64,000 bases of DNA from NCBI RefSeq assembly GCF_009208055.1, contig NZ_WFKI01000003.1, forward strand, positions 56,678 to 120,677. Reading direction: 5' to 3'. The notes below the pieces were generated by a model. It was not told the DNA's origin. It did no database searches and saw nothing but the letters and a program-made list of their open reading frames with translations. Origin of the DNA: Poseidonibacter ostreae (GTDB lineage: Bacteria > Campylobacterota > Campylobacteria > Campylobacterales > Arcobacteraceae). Of this stretch, positions 53,499 through 62,439 are shown one piece after another (the first letter of the stretch is position 1; every line of letters starts with the position of its first letter). A program made the translations under genes and the position numbers.

Positions 53499-53515
53499 TC
53501 ATTTCCTTTTATTAA

Positions 53516-54151
53516 TTAATTTCTAAGTGCGACCGTATAAGGTGCAGGAGTAAGCTCTTTAATTTGTTCTAATGAGGTATCACCCATTAACTCTGTTAAA
53601 TGTAGTTTCTCATCTATATATTCAAATACACCTAACTCTGTAATAATCATACTAATTACACTTTTCCCAGTTAAAGGTAAAGTACATTCTTCAAGTATTT
53701 TTGGTAGCCCTTTTGCAGTATGTTGCATTGCTACAATTACTTTTTTTACTCCACTTACTAAATCCATTGAACCACCCATTCCAGGTACATATTTCCCAGG
53801 GATATTCCAACTTGCTAAACTACCACTTGAATCCACTTCAAGAGCACCTAAAACAGTAATATCAATATGTCCACCTCTGATGATTTCAAAAGAAGTAGCA
53901 GAATCAAAGAAAACTCCACCTTCTCGAAGCTTTACATGAGTCCCACCTGCATCAATAACATCTTTATCAATATTATGTTCTTCAGCTTTATCCCATAATC
54001 CTGCAAAACCATTTTCTGAATGTAAAACAATCTTTACTTCTTCAGGAATATAATTAGCTACTAAAGTAGGAAGCCCAATACCAAGATTAATAAAATCACC
54101 ATTTTTAAACTCTTTTGCAACTCTTTGTGCAATAATTTCTTTTGCTGCCAT
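53516..54151 (-). CDS. scoB: 3-oxoacid CoA-transferase subunit B
   Basis: The 211-residue beta subunit carries the catalytic Glu in IVLHSENGFAGLW near residue 44, and the family segments NLGIGLPTLVANYIPE and GKYVPGMGGSMDLVSGVKKVIVAMQHT. With subunit A it moves CoA from succinyl-CoA or acetyl-CoA to acetoacetate or another short-chain acid. It lies 2 bases after the subunit A gene. Confidence 0.92.
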   Translation of the reverse strand: MAAKEIIAQRVAKEFKNGDFINLGIGLPTLVANYIPEEVKIVLHSENGFAGLWDKAEEHNIDKDVIDAGGTHVKLREGGVFFDSATSFEIIRGGHIDITVLGALEVDSSGSLASWNIPGKYVPGMGGSMDLVSGVKKVIVAMQHTAKGLPKILEECTLPLTGKSVISMIITELGVFEYIDEKLHLTELMGDTSLEQIKELTPAPYTVALRN

Positions 54152-54153
54152 CT

Positions 54154-54801
54154 TTATGCCTTTATAATATGATTAATATATACAAATGGAGTATGTACAA
54201 AACTAGGATCTATTTCGCCATTCTCAACTATTTCTTCAACTTCTGCAATAGTTATCTTTGCAGCTCCAGCCATTGGAACATTAAAGTTTCTTGTAGCCCC
54301 TTTATATAATAAGTTTCCAGCTTTATCTGACTTATGTGCTTTTAAAATTGCTAAATCAATATGAATAGGTTTTTCTAAAATAAAGTCTTTTCCATCAACT
54401 GTAATTACATCTTTACCTTCTTGAACTAATGTTCCTAAACCAGTTCTTGTTAATACTCCACCAAGTCCAGCTCCAGCTGATCTTAACCTTTCAGCTAATG
54501 TACCTTGAGGAACTAACTCAACTTCTATAAGTCCGTCGTTTACTTGTTGTTGCGTATCTTTATTTGTACCTATATGACTAGCCATTAACTTAGAAACTCT
54601 TCTATTAGTAATTAACTTACCTACACCTTCTCCTTCAAAGAAAGTATCCGTAGCAACTAATGTTAAATCTTTTACATCTGTTTTTAATATCTCATCAATA
54701 ATATTATGAGCATTTCCACAGCCTAAAAATCCACCAATGGAAATTGTCATACCGTCAGTAAGAAACTTTCCAATTTCATTTATCTCTATTTTCTTATCCA
54801 T
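54154..54801 (-). CDS. scoA: 3-oxoacid CoA-transferase subunit A
   Basis: This 215-residue alpha subunit has the glycine-rich family motif TISIGGFLGCGNAHNIIDEI and the segment ELVPQGTLAERLRSAGAGLGGVLTRTGLGT. It is the first gene of the run scoA-scoB-thiolase-kinase-regulator. The promoter with ATGAYA-type repeats lies about 45 bases upstream. Succinyl-CoA:acetoacetate and acetate CoA-transferases (ScoAB, AtoDA) cannot be separated by eye. Confidence 0.92.
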   Translation of the reverse strand: MDKKIEINEIGKFLTDGMTISIGGFLGCGNAHNIIDEILKTDVKDLTLVATDTFFEGEGVGKLITNRRVSKLMASHIGTNKDTQQQVNDGLIEVELVPQGTLAERLRSAGAGLGGVLTRTGLGTLVQEGKDVITVDGKDFILEKPIHIDLAILKAHKSDKAGNLLYKGATRNFNVPMAGAAKITIAEVEEIVENGEIDPSFVHTPFVYINHIIKA

Positions 54802-54844
54802 CTCAATATTCCTTTTGTATGTTAGATTTGTTGTTTACAAGGAA

Positions 54845-54877
54845 AGTATATGAATAAATAATGATAAAATGATGGCA
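54845..54877 (-). promoter_or_regulatory. Promoter and direct repeats upstream of the CoA-transferase operon
   Basis: On the minus strand TGCCAT and TATCAT repeat with an 11-bp period and are followed after 10 bases by TATACT. The arrangement matches the sites at 62297-62329 and 63927-63959. Confidence 0.55.
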
Positions 54878-54931
54878 CTTATATAAGTAAAAGATTAATT
54901 TGTAAAATAAATTTTTTGATTAGAATTTATA

Positions 54932-54970
54932 TAAAAACAATAGCTATACGGAGGCAATATATAGCTATTG
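54932..54970 (-). terminator. Terminator after the acyl-CoA oxidation operon
   Basis: A perfect 11-bp inverted repeat (54938-54948 with 54960-54970) follows the thioesterase stop on the minus strand, with an 11-base loop and then a run of five T. It separates the acyl-CoA operon from the CoA-transferase operon. Confidence 0.72.
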
Positions 54971-54975
54971 AATTC

Positions 54976-55350
54976 TTAGATTTTTTTTAATATATTATAA
55001 ATATTATCAGGTATTTTCATAGCTTTATAGTCTTTAACATAGACCAAAACTACCTCAAAAGAACAAATAAGTTCTTCTCCTTTTAATATATCTTGTTTTA
55101 GTATCACTGAGGAGTTTTTTCTTTCTAGAACTTGAGTCCTTATTTCTAGTAGATCTCCTAAAAATGCAACTTGCACAAAGTCACAAATTATATTCCTTAC
55201 AACAAAATGTTCTTTTTTTGATTCATCATGGGAAGATAAACCTTCTTTGAAGAACACTTCAGATCTAGCTCTTTCACAAAACTTAATAAAGTTTGCATGA
55301 TAGACGATTCCTGCTACATCTGTATCTTCGTAATATATTCTTACTTTCAT
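54976..55350 (-). CDS. YbgC/4-hydroxybenzoyl-CoA-type thioesterase
   Basis: The 124-residue hotdog protein has the YbgC signature YYEDTDVAGIVYHANFIKFCERARSE at the N-terminus, including the catalytic Asp and the VYHAN loop. Such enzymes hydrolyse short-chain or aromatic acyl-CoA; some YbgC proteins act with the Tol-Pal system. Here it ends an acyl-CoA oxidation operon, 3 bases after another hotdog thioesterase, so a role in releasing CoA from stalled intermediates is likely. Confidence 0.87.
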   Translation of the reverse strand: MKVRIYYEDTDVAGIVYHANFIKFCERARSEVFFKEGLSSHDESKKEHFVVRNIICDFVQVAFLGDLLEIRTQVLERKNSSVILKQDILKGEELICSFEVVLVYVKDYKAMKIPDNIYNILKKI

Positions 55351-55353
55351 AAC

Positions 55354-55776
55354 TTATTCTTTTATAACTGCTACTGTTAATCTTGAAGCACACACTAATT
55401 TTCCACTTTCTTTATGGCTAATTTTAATATCCCATACTTGTGTACTTCTTCCTATATGAATAGCACTTGCTACACCTATTACAATACCGTCTTTTACTCC
55501 TTTTAAGTGATTTGCATTAATATCTAAGCCAACTGCAGTAAAGCCTTCTTTACAAGCCATTACCCCAGCTAAACTTCCTAATGTCTCAGCAAATAAAACA
55601 GATGCACCACCATGCAAAATTCCATGAATTTGATGACTCTTTGAATTAACTGGCATTTCTCCTACTAAAGTATCAACTCCAATTTCAGTAAGTTTAATAC
55701 CTATATTTTCAATTGCTGTATTTTTACCCATAGCATTAAGTTCATCTAAGCTAAGTTTTTTATTCCAAATACTCAT
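55354..55776 (-). CDS. PaaI/MenI-type hotdog thioesterase
   Basis: This 140-residue protein has the PaaI-family pattern QIHGILHGGASVLFAETLGSLAG near residue 50 (Gly-rich turn followed by the catalytic Glu) and GLDINANHLKGVKDG. The target is probably an acyl-CoA, given its place 17 bases after the hydroxyacyl-CoA dehydrogenase gene. MenI-like members act on DHNA-CoA in menaquinone synthesis, but this phylum mostly makes menaquinone by the futalosine route. Confidence 0.85.
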   Translation of the reverse strand: MSIWNKKLSLDELNAMGKNTAIENIGIKLTEIGVDTLVGEMPVNSKSHQIHGILHGGASVLFAETLGSLAGVMACKEGFTAVGLDINANHLKGVKDGIVIGVASAIHIGRSTQVWDIKISHKESGKLVCASRLTVAVIKE

Positions 55777-55793
55777 ATTTTTCTCCTACAAGT

Positions 55794-56651
55794 TTATTTC
55801 TTAGGGTAATCGTAGAAACCTTTTCCAGATTTAACTCCATACCATCCAGCTTCTACATATTTAACTAATAATGGAGAAGGGCTATATTTAGGATTACCAA
55901 ATCCTTCATGTAGTACATTCATAATTGCTAGACAAGTATCAAGACCTATAAAATCAGCTAATGCCAAAGGTCCCATAGGATGTCCCATACCAAGTTTCAT
56001 TGCTGTATCTATTGATTCAACATCTCCAACACCTTCATATAAAGCACATATAGCTTCATTTATCATAGGCATTAAAATACGATTTGCAATAAATGCAGGG
56101 TAATCTTTTGAAGTTGCTACTGTTTTACCTAAAGATTGGGCAAATTCTTTTATAGTTTGCAACATCTCTTCACTTGTAGCAATTCCAGGAATTAACTCAA
56201 CTAATTTCATCACAGGAACAGGGTTCATAAAGTGTAAACCTATAAATCTCTCTGGTCTATTTGTAGCTGCTGCTAATTTAGTAATAGACATACTTGAAGT
56301 ATTTGTAGATAATAAACAGTCATCTTTTATATGATCTAATAAACCTTTGAATATTTTTACCTTTAAATCAAAATTCTCAGTTGCTGCTTCTATTACTAAA
56401 TCTGTATTCTTTAAAGCACTTGTATCTGTACTAGTAAAAATTCTAGATATTGAGTTATCCATATCTTCTTGAGTAATTTTTCCTTTTTGAACTTGCCTAC
56501 TAAGGTTTTTATTAATTACTTCCATAGCTTTATTTAGTGCTTCTTGGGCAATATCTATTAAAACTACTTTGTATCCTGATAAGGCACAAACATGAGCAAT
56601 TCCATTTCCCATTTGTCCAGAACCTATAATCCCAACTTCTTTAATATTCAT
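55794..56651 (-). CDS. hbd: 3-Hydroxybutyryl-CoA dehydrogenase
   Basis: The 285-residue enzyme oxidises 3-hydroxyacyl-CoA with NAD+ in short-chain beta-oxidation, or runs in reverse. It has GIIGSGQMGNGIAHVCALSGYKVVLID at the N-terminus, ATENFDLKVKIFKGL, LLSTNTSSMSITKLA, the catalytic GLHFMNPVPVMKLVELI, and the C-terminal dimer domain with LGMGHPMGPLALADFIGLD. It stands between a methyltransferase gene and the thioesterases. An enoyl-CoA hydratase is missing from the operon. Confidence 0.93.
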   Translation of the reverse strand: MNIKEVGIIGSGQMGNGIAHVCALSGYKVVLIDIAQEALNKAMEVINKNLSRQVQKGKITQEDMDNSISRIFTSTDTSALKNTDLVIEAATENFDLKVKIFKGLLDHIKDDCLLSTNTSSMSITKLAAATNRPERFIGLHFMNPVPVMKLVELIPGIATSEEMLQTIKEFAQSLGKTVATSKDYPAFIANRILMPMINEAICALYEGVGDVESIDTAMKLGMGHPMGPLALADFIGLDTCLAIMNVLHEGFGNPKYSPSPLLVKYVEAGWYGVKSGKGFYDYPKK

Positions 56652-56683
56652 TTTCTCACCTTTTCTAAATTTTTTTATATTTA

Positions 56684-57325
56684 CTAACTATTTTTTAATA
56701 AACAAACAGTTTCAATAGCTTGTGATTTACGTTTTAAACCACTTGGAATATCAATATTTTCATTAAGTAGTGTAATCTCATAATAATCACAATAGTGATG
56801 TTCTATTTCACTAAAAGGAACTGAAAAAGGAGGGCCTTTCATAATCCTTTGGTCATAGTCATAACTAATGAGTAATTGAGGTACTACATTTGTAATGTTT
56901 AAAAGATGAGACACATACTCAATTCTCATTTCTAAAGGAAGAGCAACTAAGGCTGCTCTATCATAAATAGCATCAATAGGTTTTAATACCTCAGCACTCA
57001 TCTTAAAAAAATCCCCAACATAAATATCAATATTTTTTGCACTATATTTAATAAAACTATTCTCTTTTGATATTGAAGGAATAATATTTAACTCTTCAAA
57101 AAGTGCATCAATTGCATCTTTATTTAACTCAATACCCACAAGAGAATAATCCTTTTGTAATAACCATTCAATATCTAAAGTCTTACCACATAAAGGTAGA
57201 AATATACGTTTCTTTTTTGATAAATTTAATTTATGAAAATATTTAATCAACATAGGATTAACTTCTTTCATATGAAAAGCGATTTGATCTTTTTCCCACC
57301 TTTCATTCCAAAAATCTATATCCAC
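56684..57325 (-). CDS. Thiopurine S-methyltransferase family protein
   Basis: The 213-residue SAM-dependent methyltransferase has the TPMT pattern: FWNERWEKDQIAFHMKEVNPMLIKYF at the N-terminus, then RIFLPLCGKTLDIEWLLQKDYSLVGIELNKDAIDALF, and DAIYDRAALVALPLEMR. Bacterial members methylate thiols, selenium or tellurium compounds. Its location inside an acyl-CoA oxidation operon (21 bases after etfA, 32 before hbd) is unexpected, and its role here is not clear. Confidence 0.85.
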   Translation of the reverse strand: MDIDFWNERWEKDQIAFHMKEVNPMLIKYFHKLNLSKKKRIFLPLCGKTLDIEWLLQKDYSLVGIELNKDAIDALFEELNIIPSISKENSFIKYSAKNIDIYVGDFFKMSAEVLKPIDAIYDRAALVALPLEMRIEYVSHLLNITNVVPQLLISYDYDQRIMKGPPFSVPFSEIEHHYCDYYEITLLNENIDIPSGLKRKSQAIETVCLLKNS

Positions 57326-57346
57326 GATACATCTCCACTTTTATTT

Positions 57347-58258
57347 TTATGATAATTTAGAAGTTAATGCTGGTACAAATTGAAGTACATCTGCAACAAC
57401 TAAAACATCTGCAACTTCATTTATAGGTGCATCTTTATCTGTATTAACAGCAACTATAAACTCTGATTTTTTCATTCCAGCTAAATGTTGAATAGCCCCG
57501 GAAACTCCGCAAGCTATATATAGTTTAGGTGAAACTGTTTGTCCTGTTGTTCCTACTTGATGGCTTTGATCTACCCATGCATTATCAGCAACTGGTCTAC
57601 TTGCACCTAATTCTCCACCTAACTTATCTGCTAGTGCTTGAATAATAGGAATATTGTCTTTTTTACCAACACCACGACCAGCTGTTACAATAATTTCTGC
57701 CTTTGTTAAATCTAAACCTTTTGCTTCTGCTTCTTCATAGGCTACAAAGTTTACATTTGATGAAGTATCTACAGATACATTTTCAATAGAAGGCGTACCT
57801 TGGGCTTCACTAAGAGGAGTGAAAGCTCCTGCTTGAATTGTAATCACAGTTTTAGCAGTTTTAGATTTTAAATCTCTTCTTAATTTTGAGTTACAAGAAG
57901 GAACTATAAAAGAGTCATCTTTATAATCAATAACTTCTGTAAATTGAGTAGCGTTTAGTGAAGTTGCAACTCTAGGGGCTAAATCCCAACCAAAAGAAGA
58001 GTGTATAAATACTATTAAATCTGGATTCTCTTTTTCAACTACATCTAAAACTAATTGTTTATGGGCACTTGGGTTATACTCCCCAAGAGCCTTTGCATCT
58101 GCTAAATAAAGTTTTCCATCAAACTTTGGTATATCTTCTTCATAACCAACTGCTAACATGATTTTTTCGGCTTCTAATTTATCCGCAAATCCTATTAAAT
58201 CGTATGTTACATCTAACAATTTATTTTCTCTATATTCACCAACTAATAATATTTTCAT
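57347..58258 (-). CDS. etfA: Electron transfer flavoprotein alpha subunit
   Basis: EtfA with EtfB takes electrons from acyl-CoA dehydrogenase. The 303-residue protein has an N-terminal domain (KILLVGEYRENKLLDVTYDLIGFADKL) and the C-terminal FAD domain with VTAGRGVGKKDNI and the signature ASRPVADNAWVDQSHQVGTTGQTVSPKLYIACGVSGAIQHLAGM. It is 13 bases after etfB. The next protein in the chain is the Fe-S membrane protein encoded upstream. Confidence 0.95.
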   Translation of the reverse strand: MKILLVGEYRENKLLDVTYDLIGFADKLEAEKIMLAVGYEEDIPKFDGKLYLADAKALGEYNPSAHKQLVLDVVEKENPDLIVFIHSSFGWDLAPRVATSLNATQFTEVIDYKDDSFIVPSCNSKLRRDLKSKTAKTVITIQAGAFTPLSEAQGTPSIENVSVDTSSNVNFVAYEEAEAKGLDLTKAEIIVTAGRGVGKKDNIPIIQALADKLGGELGASRPVADNAWVDQSHQVGTTGQTVSPKLYIACGVSGAIQHLAGMKKSEFIVAVNTDKDAPINEVADVLVVADVLQFVPALTSKLS

Positions 58259-58271
58259 AATAATTTCCTTT

Positions 58272-59039
58272 TTAAAGAACCGAAGTTTTTTCTTTTAATA
58301 ATGCAATTAATTTATCTGCAAGCTCTGGAACATCACCTTCTAAAATAAGGCTACCACCACTTTTTTGAGGATAATAAAAATTAAGTGTTTCATTTAAACT
58401 ATCGCTACTTGATAGTTCTAAACTATCAATTGTTATTAGCTCTTTCTTTTTTGCTTTCATAATATTAGGCAAAGTAGGGTATCTTGGAGTATTTAGACCT
58501 AATTGACAAGTTAATACAACAGGAGTATCTACTTTGATAATAGATTTTAATCCACCTTCAAGTTCTCTTTTTACTGTAATTCCATTGTCATATTCAAAAT
58601 CTGCAATTGTAGATACACAAGCAATATTTAATAACTCAGAAACAATAACTCCAACTTGAGCAGAACCTCTATCTTGTGACTGCATTCCAGTAAAGATAAT
58701 GTCAAAGCTTTTATCTTTAGCAAAATCAGCAATTAAACTAGCAACTTGAGAAGAGTCTTTAATATAAGACTCTTCATCTTGAATATGAATAGCTCTATCA
58801 CAACCCATTGCTAAGGCTTTTTTTAAAGCTTCTTTTACTCTTGCAGGACCTACACATAAAACAGTAACATCAACATCTAATAATTGTTCTTTTAATTGAA
58901 CAGCTTGTTCAATAGCATATTCATCGTACTCATTTATACGATAAGCTAAATCATTTTCATCAAACCAATTATTTTGAGCATTTACTTTAAATTTTGATTC
59001 CATATCTGGAACTTGTTTAATACATACAAGTACTTTCAT
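58272..59039 (-). CDS. etfB: Electron transfer flavoprotein beta subunit
   Basis: The 255-residue subunit binds AMP and completes the FAD site. It starts with MKVLVCIKQVPDMESKFKVN, and shows RINEYDEYAIEQAVQLKE, FTGMQSQDRGSAQVGVIVSELL and the beta-subunit signature VKRELEGGLKSIIKVDTPVVLTCQLGLNTPRYPTLPNIMKAKKKE. It follows the Fe-S membrane protein gene without a gap, which supports a direct electron path from ETF to the membrane. Confidence 0.95.
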   Translation of the reverse strand: MKVLVCIKQVPDMESKFKVNAQNNWFDENDLAYRINEYDEYAIEQAVQLKEQLLDVDVTVLCVGPARVKEALKKALAMGCDRAIHIQDEESYIKDSSQVASLIADFAKDKSFDIIFTGMQSQDRGSAQVGVIVSELLNIACVSTIADFEYDNGITVKRELEGGLKSIIKVDTPVVLTCQLGLNTPRYPTLPNIMKAKKKELITIDSLELSSSDSLNETLNFYYPQKSGGSLILEGDVPELADKLIALLKEKTSVL

Positions 59040-61076
59040 CTATATATCCTTTTGTTGTTTTTTTAGTCTTTCAACTATAATTTCTGATAAATCTTTTACA
59101 ACTAAACTATCTTCACAATCTGCCATTTTAATTCCATCTTCAAACATAGTAAGACAGAAAGGACAGTTTGAAATTAGAGTAGGAGCTCCTGTTTCTTGAG
59201 CCATATTTACTCTATCAACATTGATTTTTTTATTTCCAAGGTGCTCTTCGGCAAGGATTCTTCCTCCTCCAGCACCACAGCAAGAAGTATCTTTTTTACT
59301 TTTTGCCATTTCTATAATATTTGCACCTGCTGAGTCTAAAAGAGATCTAGGTTCAGAGTCAATATCATTGTGTCTTACTAAATAACAAGAGTCATGGTAA
59401 GTACAGTCAAACTCTTTTTCTTCCATGGGAATACGTTTTTGCTTCTCTAATCTATCTAGGAAAACTGTATAGTGTTCAACTTCTGTTTCTAAACCTAAAT
59501 CTCTATAATCTTTATTTAAAGTATTAAAACAATGTGGACAAGTAGTTACAATTTTTAGAACTTTATATTTATGAAGATTTTCAATATTTTCTTTTGCTAA
59601 TTCTTGATATAAATATTCATTACCCATCTTACGAATAGGTTCTCCACAACATTTTTCTTCTTTTCCTAAAATTCCTACTTTAACACCTGAAGCATTACAA
59701 ATCTCAACAAAGTTTCTTGCAATTTTCTGATTTCTTGCATCAAATGAGGCATAACAACCAACATAATAAAGAACATCTACAGGATTTTCTAAAATCTCTA
59801 TAGTATCACTCATAATTGCAACATCTAAACCTTCAGCCCAATCACCTCTTGAAGCTAAGGCTAAGCCCATTGGATTTCCATTTACTTCAACATTGTCCAT
59901 AGCTTTCATTACTTCTTCACCGGCAAATTCACCTTCCATAAGAACAAGATTTCTTCTAATATCTACAATCTTACTTACATGTTCATTTCCTGAAGGACAA
60001 ATATCTTCACAAGCTCTACAAGTTGTACATGACCAAATAGCATCTTGCCCAATATCTTCAACTAAATTTCTATCAGGATCATTAAAAGCAGCATCTCCTA
60101 TTTTATGAATAACACTCATAGGAGATAGAGGTTTCCCCGTTGCATTAGCAGGACAGATATCTTCACATCTGTTACAACTAATACATGCGTCTGCATCAAA
60201 AATATCTTTCCAAGTAAAGTCTTTTACAGTTGAAGCTCCAAAAGATTCAATATTTTCATCTTCCATATCTAAAGTTACTAACTTTCCTGTAGGACCATTA
60301 TCTTTAAACACATAATTTGCAGTAATTGTAAACATATGTCTTAATTTAGTTAAAGGAATTACCACAAAAAATGCAAGAACAATAAAAAGATGCACCCACC
60401 ATAATATTTTGTGAGTAAGTAATAAAGTAGCTGAATCAACTTCTGAAAGCATATTTGCTATAACCATACCAATTGGTGAGAAAATCATCCATTCAGGATT
60501 AGTAATAAGCTCAGTTGCAGCCATTCTTACACCTTCAATTAAAAAACCAGTAATTAAAATCAGATATAAAAGTACATGAATAATTGTGTCATCACGTGAA
60601 GTAATTAAATTTTTAGGTTTAAAAACAAACCTTCTTATAAATAATGCTGTCATCATAATAATTCCAACAAAACCTGCAATATCTAAAGACAATGAATATA
60701 TTTTGTAAAAATCACCTTTTAGGAAAACATAATCAAATAAAAGATTTGTAATATCTGCTTGGATAAATACTAATAATGTTCCAATAAATAAAACTATAAA
60801 TGACCAAAAGAATATACTATGAGCAATTCCGGGTCTACTATTTCTTTTAACTCTAATTTGACCCATCATATTAGTAAGCATATACTTAACTCTTTGAGGT
60901 AAATTATCTGTTCTATTTAAAGGTCTTCCTAATTGGTACACTTTGTATCTTTTATAAAAAAGATACACAACTAATCCCATTGCTAAAAAAGTAAAAAAAT
61001 ACATTAGTCCAATAGTAGTGGCATTGTTTCCCACATTCCAATATACTTCTCTAGTTATTTCATTAGTATTTTCCAT
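59040..61076 (-). CDS. Membrane Fe-S oxidoreductase, probable ETF:menaquinone oxidoreductase (EMO type)
   Basis: The 678-residue protein has about six transmembrane helices in the first 260 residues, resembling the haem-binding gamma subunit of nitrate reductase, then two ferredoxin motifs (CISCNRCEDICPANATGKP and CTTCRACEDICPSGNE) and two CCG domains (EKCCGEPIRKMG and DTSCCGAGGGRI) like HdrD. Proteins of this layout next to etfBA pass electrons from ETF to menaquinone in butyrate- and other fatty acid-oxidising bacteria. The ATG at 61076 with GTGGAG upstream is preferred; a GTG four codons earlier is possible. Confidence 0.85.
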   Translation of the reverse strand: MENTNEITREVYWNVGNNATTIGLMYFFTFLAMGLVVYLFYKRYKVYQLGRPLNRTDNLPQRVKYMLTNMMGQIRVKRNSRPGIAHSIFFWSFIVLFIGTLLVFIQADITNLLFDYVFLKGDFYKIYSLSLDIAGFVGIIMMTALFIRRFVFKPKNLITSRDDTIIHVLLYLILITGFLIEGVRMAATELITNPEWMIFSPIGMVIANMLSEVDSATLLLTHKILWWVHLFIVLAFFVVIPLTKLRHMFTITANYVFKDNGPTGKLVTLDMEDENIESFGASTVKDFTWKDIFDADACISCNRCEDICPANATGKPLSPMSVIHKIGDAAFNDPDRNLVEDIGQDAIWSCTTCRACEDICPSGNEHVSKIVDIRRNLVLMEGEFAGEEVMKAMDNVEVNGNPMGLALASRGDWAEGLDVAIMSDTIEILENPVDVLYYVGCYASFDARNQKIARNFVEICNASGVKVGILGKEEKCCGEPIRKMGNEYLYQELAKENIENLHKYKVLKIVTTCPHCFNTLNKDYRDLGLETEVEHYTVFLDRLEKQKRIPMEEKEFDCTYHDSCYLVRHNDIDSEPRSLLDSAGANIIEMAKSKKDTSCCGAGGGRILAEEHLGNKKINVDRVNMAQETGAPTLISNCPFCLTMFEDGIKMADCEDSLVVKDLSEIIVERLKKQQKDI

Positions 61077-61126
61077 AATCCACTCCACTTAAATCTATTC
61101 ATTAAATCTTTTATTTTTATTCTTTC

Positions 61127-62269
61127 CTAGTTAAACAGCATCTTCCCAATAATCACACGTTGAATTTCACTAGTACCTTCATATATTTCTGTAATTTTTG
61201 CATCTCTGTACATTCTTTCAACTTCATATTCACAAATAAATCCATATCCACCATGAACTTGAATTGCATCTTTTGTAACAAATGTTGCTGTTTCAGAAGC
61301 AGATAGTTTTGCCATTGCTGATTCCATAATATAAGGTTTATTATTCTCTTTTAACCATGCAGCTTTATAGATTAAGATTTTACTTTGTTCAATTCTTACT
61401 TTCATTTCAGCAAGTTTCATAGATACTGCTTGAAATGCTGAAAGAGGTTTGTTAAATTGTTTTCTTTCTTGCGTATATTCAATTGATCTTTCTAATGCAC
61501 CTTCTGCAATACCTAAGGCTTGGGCTCCAATACTAATTCTTCCAGCGTTAAGAGTTTCCATAGCAATTTTAAAACCATCACCTTCTTTTCCTAAGATATT
61601 TTCTTTAGGAATTCTTACACCATCAAGACCAAAAGCTGTTGTATAACTTCCTCTAATTCCCATTTTTACTTCATTTTTAGTAACTTCTACACCAGGAGTT
61701 GATAAATCAACAATAAAAGCAGATAAACCTTTATGTCCTAGAGTTTTATCTTTTGTAGCAATTACAATTCCAGTACCTTTATAAGCACCATTAGTAATAA
61801 AGATTTTTGACCCAGTAATTACATAACAATCATCTTCTTCTTTATATTTTGTATCAATATTAGATACATCACTTCCTGCATTTGGTTCAGTTTGTAAGAA
61901 ACACCCAATTTTCTCACCACTTGCTAAATCTGGAAGATATTTTTTCTTTTGCTCTTCTGTACCATAAGATAGAATGGGTCCACAACATAATGAAGTATGA
62001 GCCGCGATTAAAACTCCAGTTGAAGCACAAGCTTTTGATACTTCGGCAACTGTTAAAATATAAGAGAAGTAATCCATACCAGCACCACCATACTCTTCAG
62101 GAATATAAGTTCCCATAAATCCTAGTTCACTCATTTGTGAAATTAAAGATGAAGGTATTTCGTGTTTCTCATCAATCTCTACAGCAATAGGTTTTATCTC
62201 ATTATCAACAAAGTCTTTAAGACTGTCTATTAATACCTTGTGATCTTCACTTAATTCAAAATTCATCAT
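61127..62269 (-). CDS. Short-chain acyl-CoA dehydrogenase
   Basis: The 380-residue flavoenzyme oxidises a short acyl-CoA such as butyryl-CoA to the enoyl-CoA and passes electrons to ETF. It has FLQTEPNAGSDVSNIDTKY, ITGSKIFITNGAYKGTGIVIATKD, and the C-terminal IQVHGGYGFICEYEVERMYRDAKITEIYEGTSEIQR with the catalytic Glu in YEGTSEIQ. Two ATGs stand in tandem; AGGAG fits the second (62266) slightly better. It is the first gene of an eight-gene run to 54976, and its promoter carries the conserved direct repeats. Confidence 0.94.
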   Translation of the reverse strand: MMNFELSEDHKVLIDSLKDFVDNEIKPIAVEIDEKHEIPSSLISQMSELGFMGTYIPEEYGGAGMDYFSYILTVAEVSKACASTGVLIAAHTSLCCGPILSYGTEEQKKKYLPDLASGEKIGCFLQTEPNAGSDVSNIDTKYKEEDDCYVITGSKIFITNGAYKGTGIVIATKDKTLGHKGLSAFIVDLSTPGVEVTKNEVKMGIRGSYTTAFGLDGVRIPKENILGKEGDGFKIAMETLNAGRISIGAQALGIAEGALERSIEYTQERKQFNKPLSAFQAVSMKLAEMKVRIEQSKILIYKAAWLKENNKPYIMESAMAKLSASETATFVTKDAIQVHGGYGFICEYEVERMYRDAKITEIYEGTSEIQRVIIGKMLFN

Positions 62270-62296
62270 TTTCTCCTAGTTGTTTTAATATAAATT

Positions 62297-62330
62297 AGTA
62301 TATTTGGAAAAGATGACATAAAAATGTCAT
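62297..62330 (-). promoter_or_regulatory. Promoter and operator of the acyl-CoA oxidation operon
   Basis: On the minus strand TGACAT-N5-TGTCAT (11-bp period; also readable as the inverted repeat ATGACAT-AAAA-ATGTCAT) is followed after 10 bases by TATACT. The part from TGTCAT to TATACT is identical over 22 bases to the site before the permease gene. Confidence 0.65.
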
Positions 62331-62402
62331 TAAGGGGAATAATTAAAAATTAAAAGTTAGTAATATAAAAGTGAATTTGTTAAAAAAAGATATATTTAAA
62401 TC

Positions 62403-62433
62403 TTTAAGAGCACCTAAAATAGGTACTCTTAAA
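62403..62433 (-). terminator. Terminator after the permease gene
   Basis: A 13-bp stem (62403-62415 with 62421-62433) just after the permease stop is fully paired in the minus-strand RNA with one G-U pair, but has a C-A mismatch in the plus-strand RNA, which supports a minus-strand role. A/T-rich sequence follows. Confidence 0.62.
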
Positions 62434-62439
62434 ATATTG

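Noticed and set aside
62297..62330. Sigma-54 promoter reading of the conserved TGTCAT block
   Set aside because: No GG/GC pair with -24/-12 spacing is present; a -10 box TATACT with upstream direct repeats explains the conservation better.
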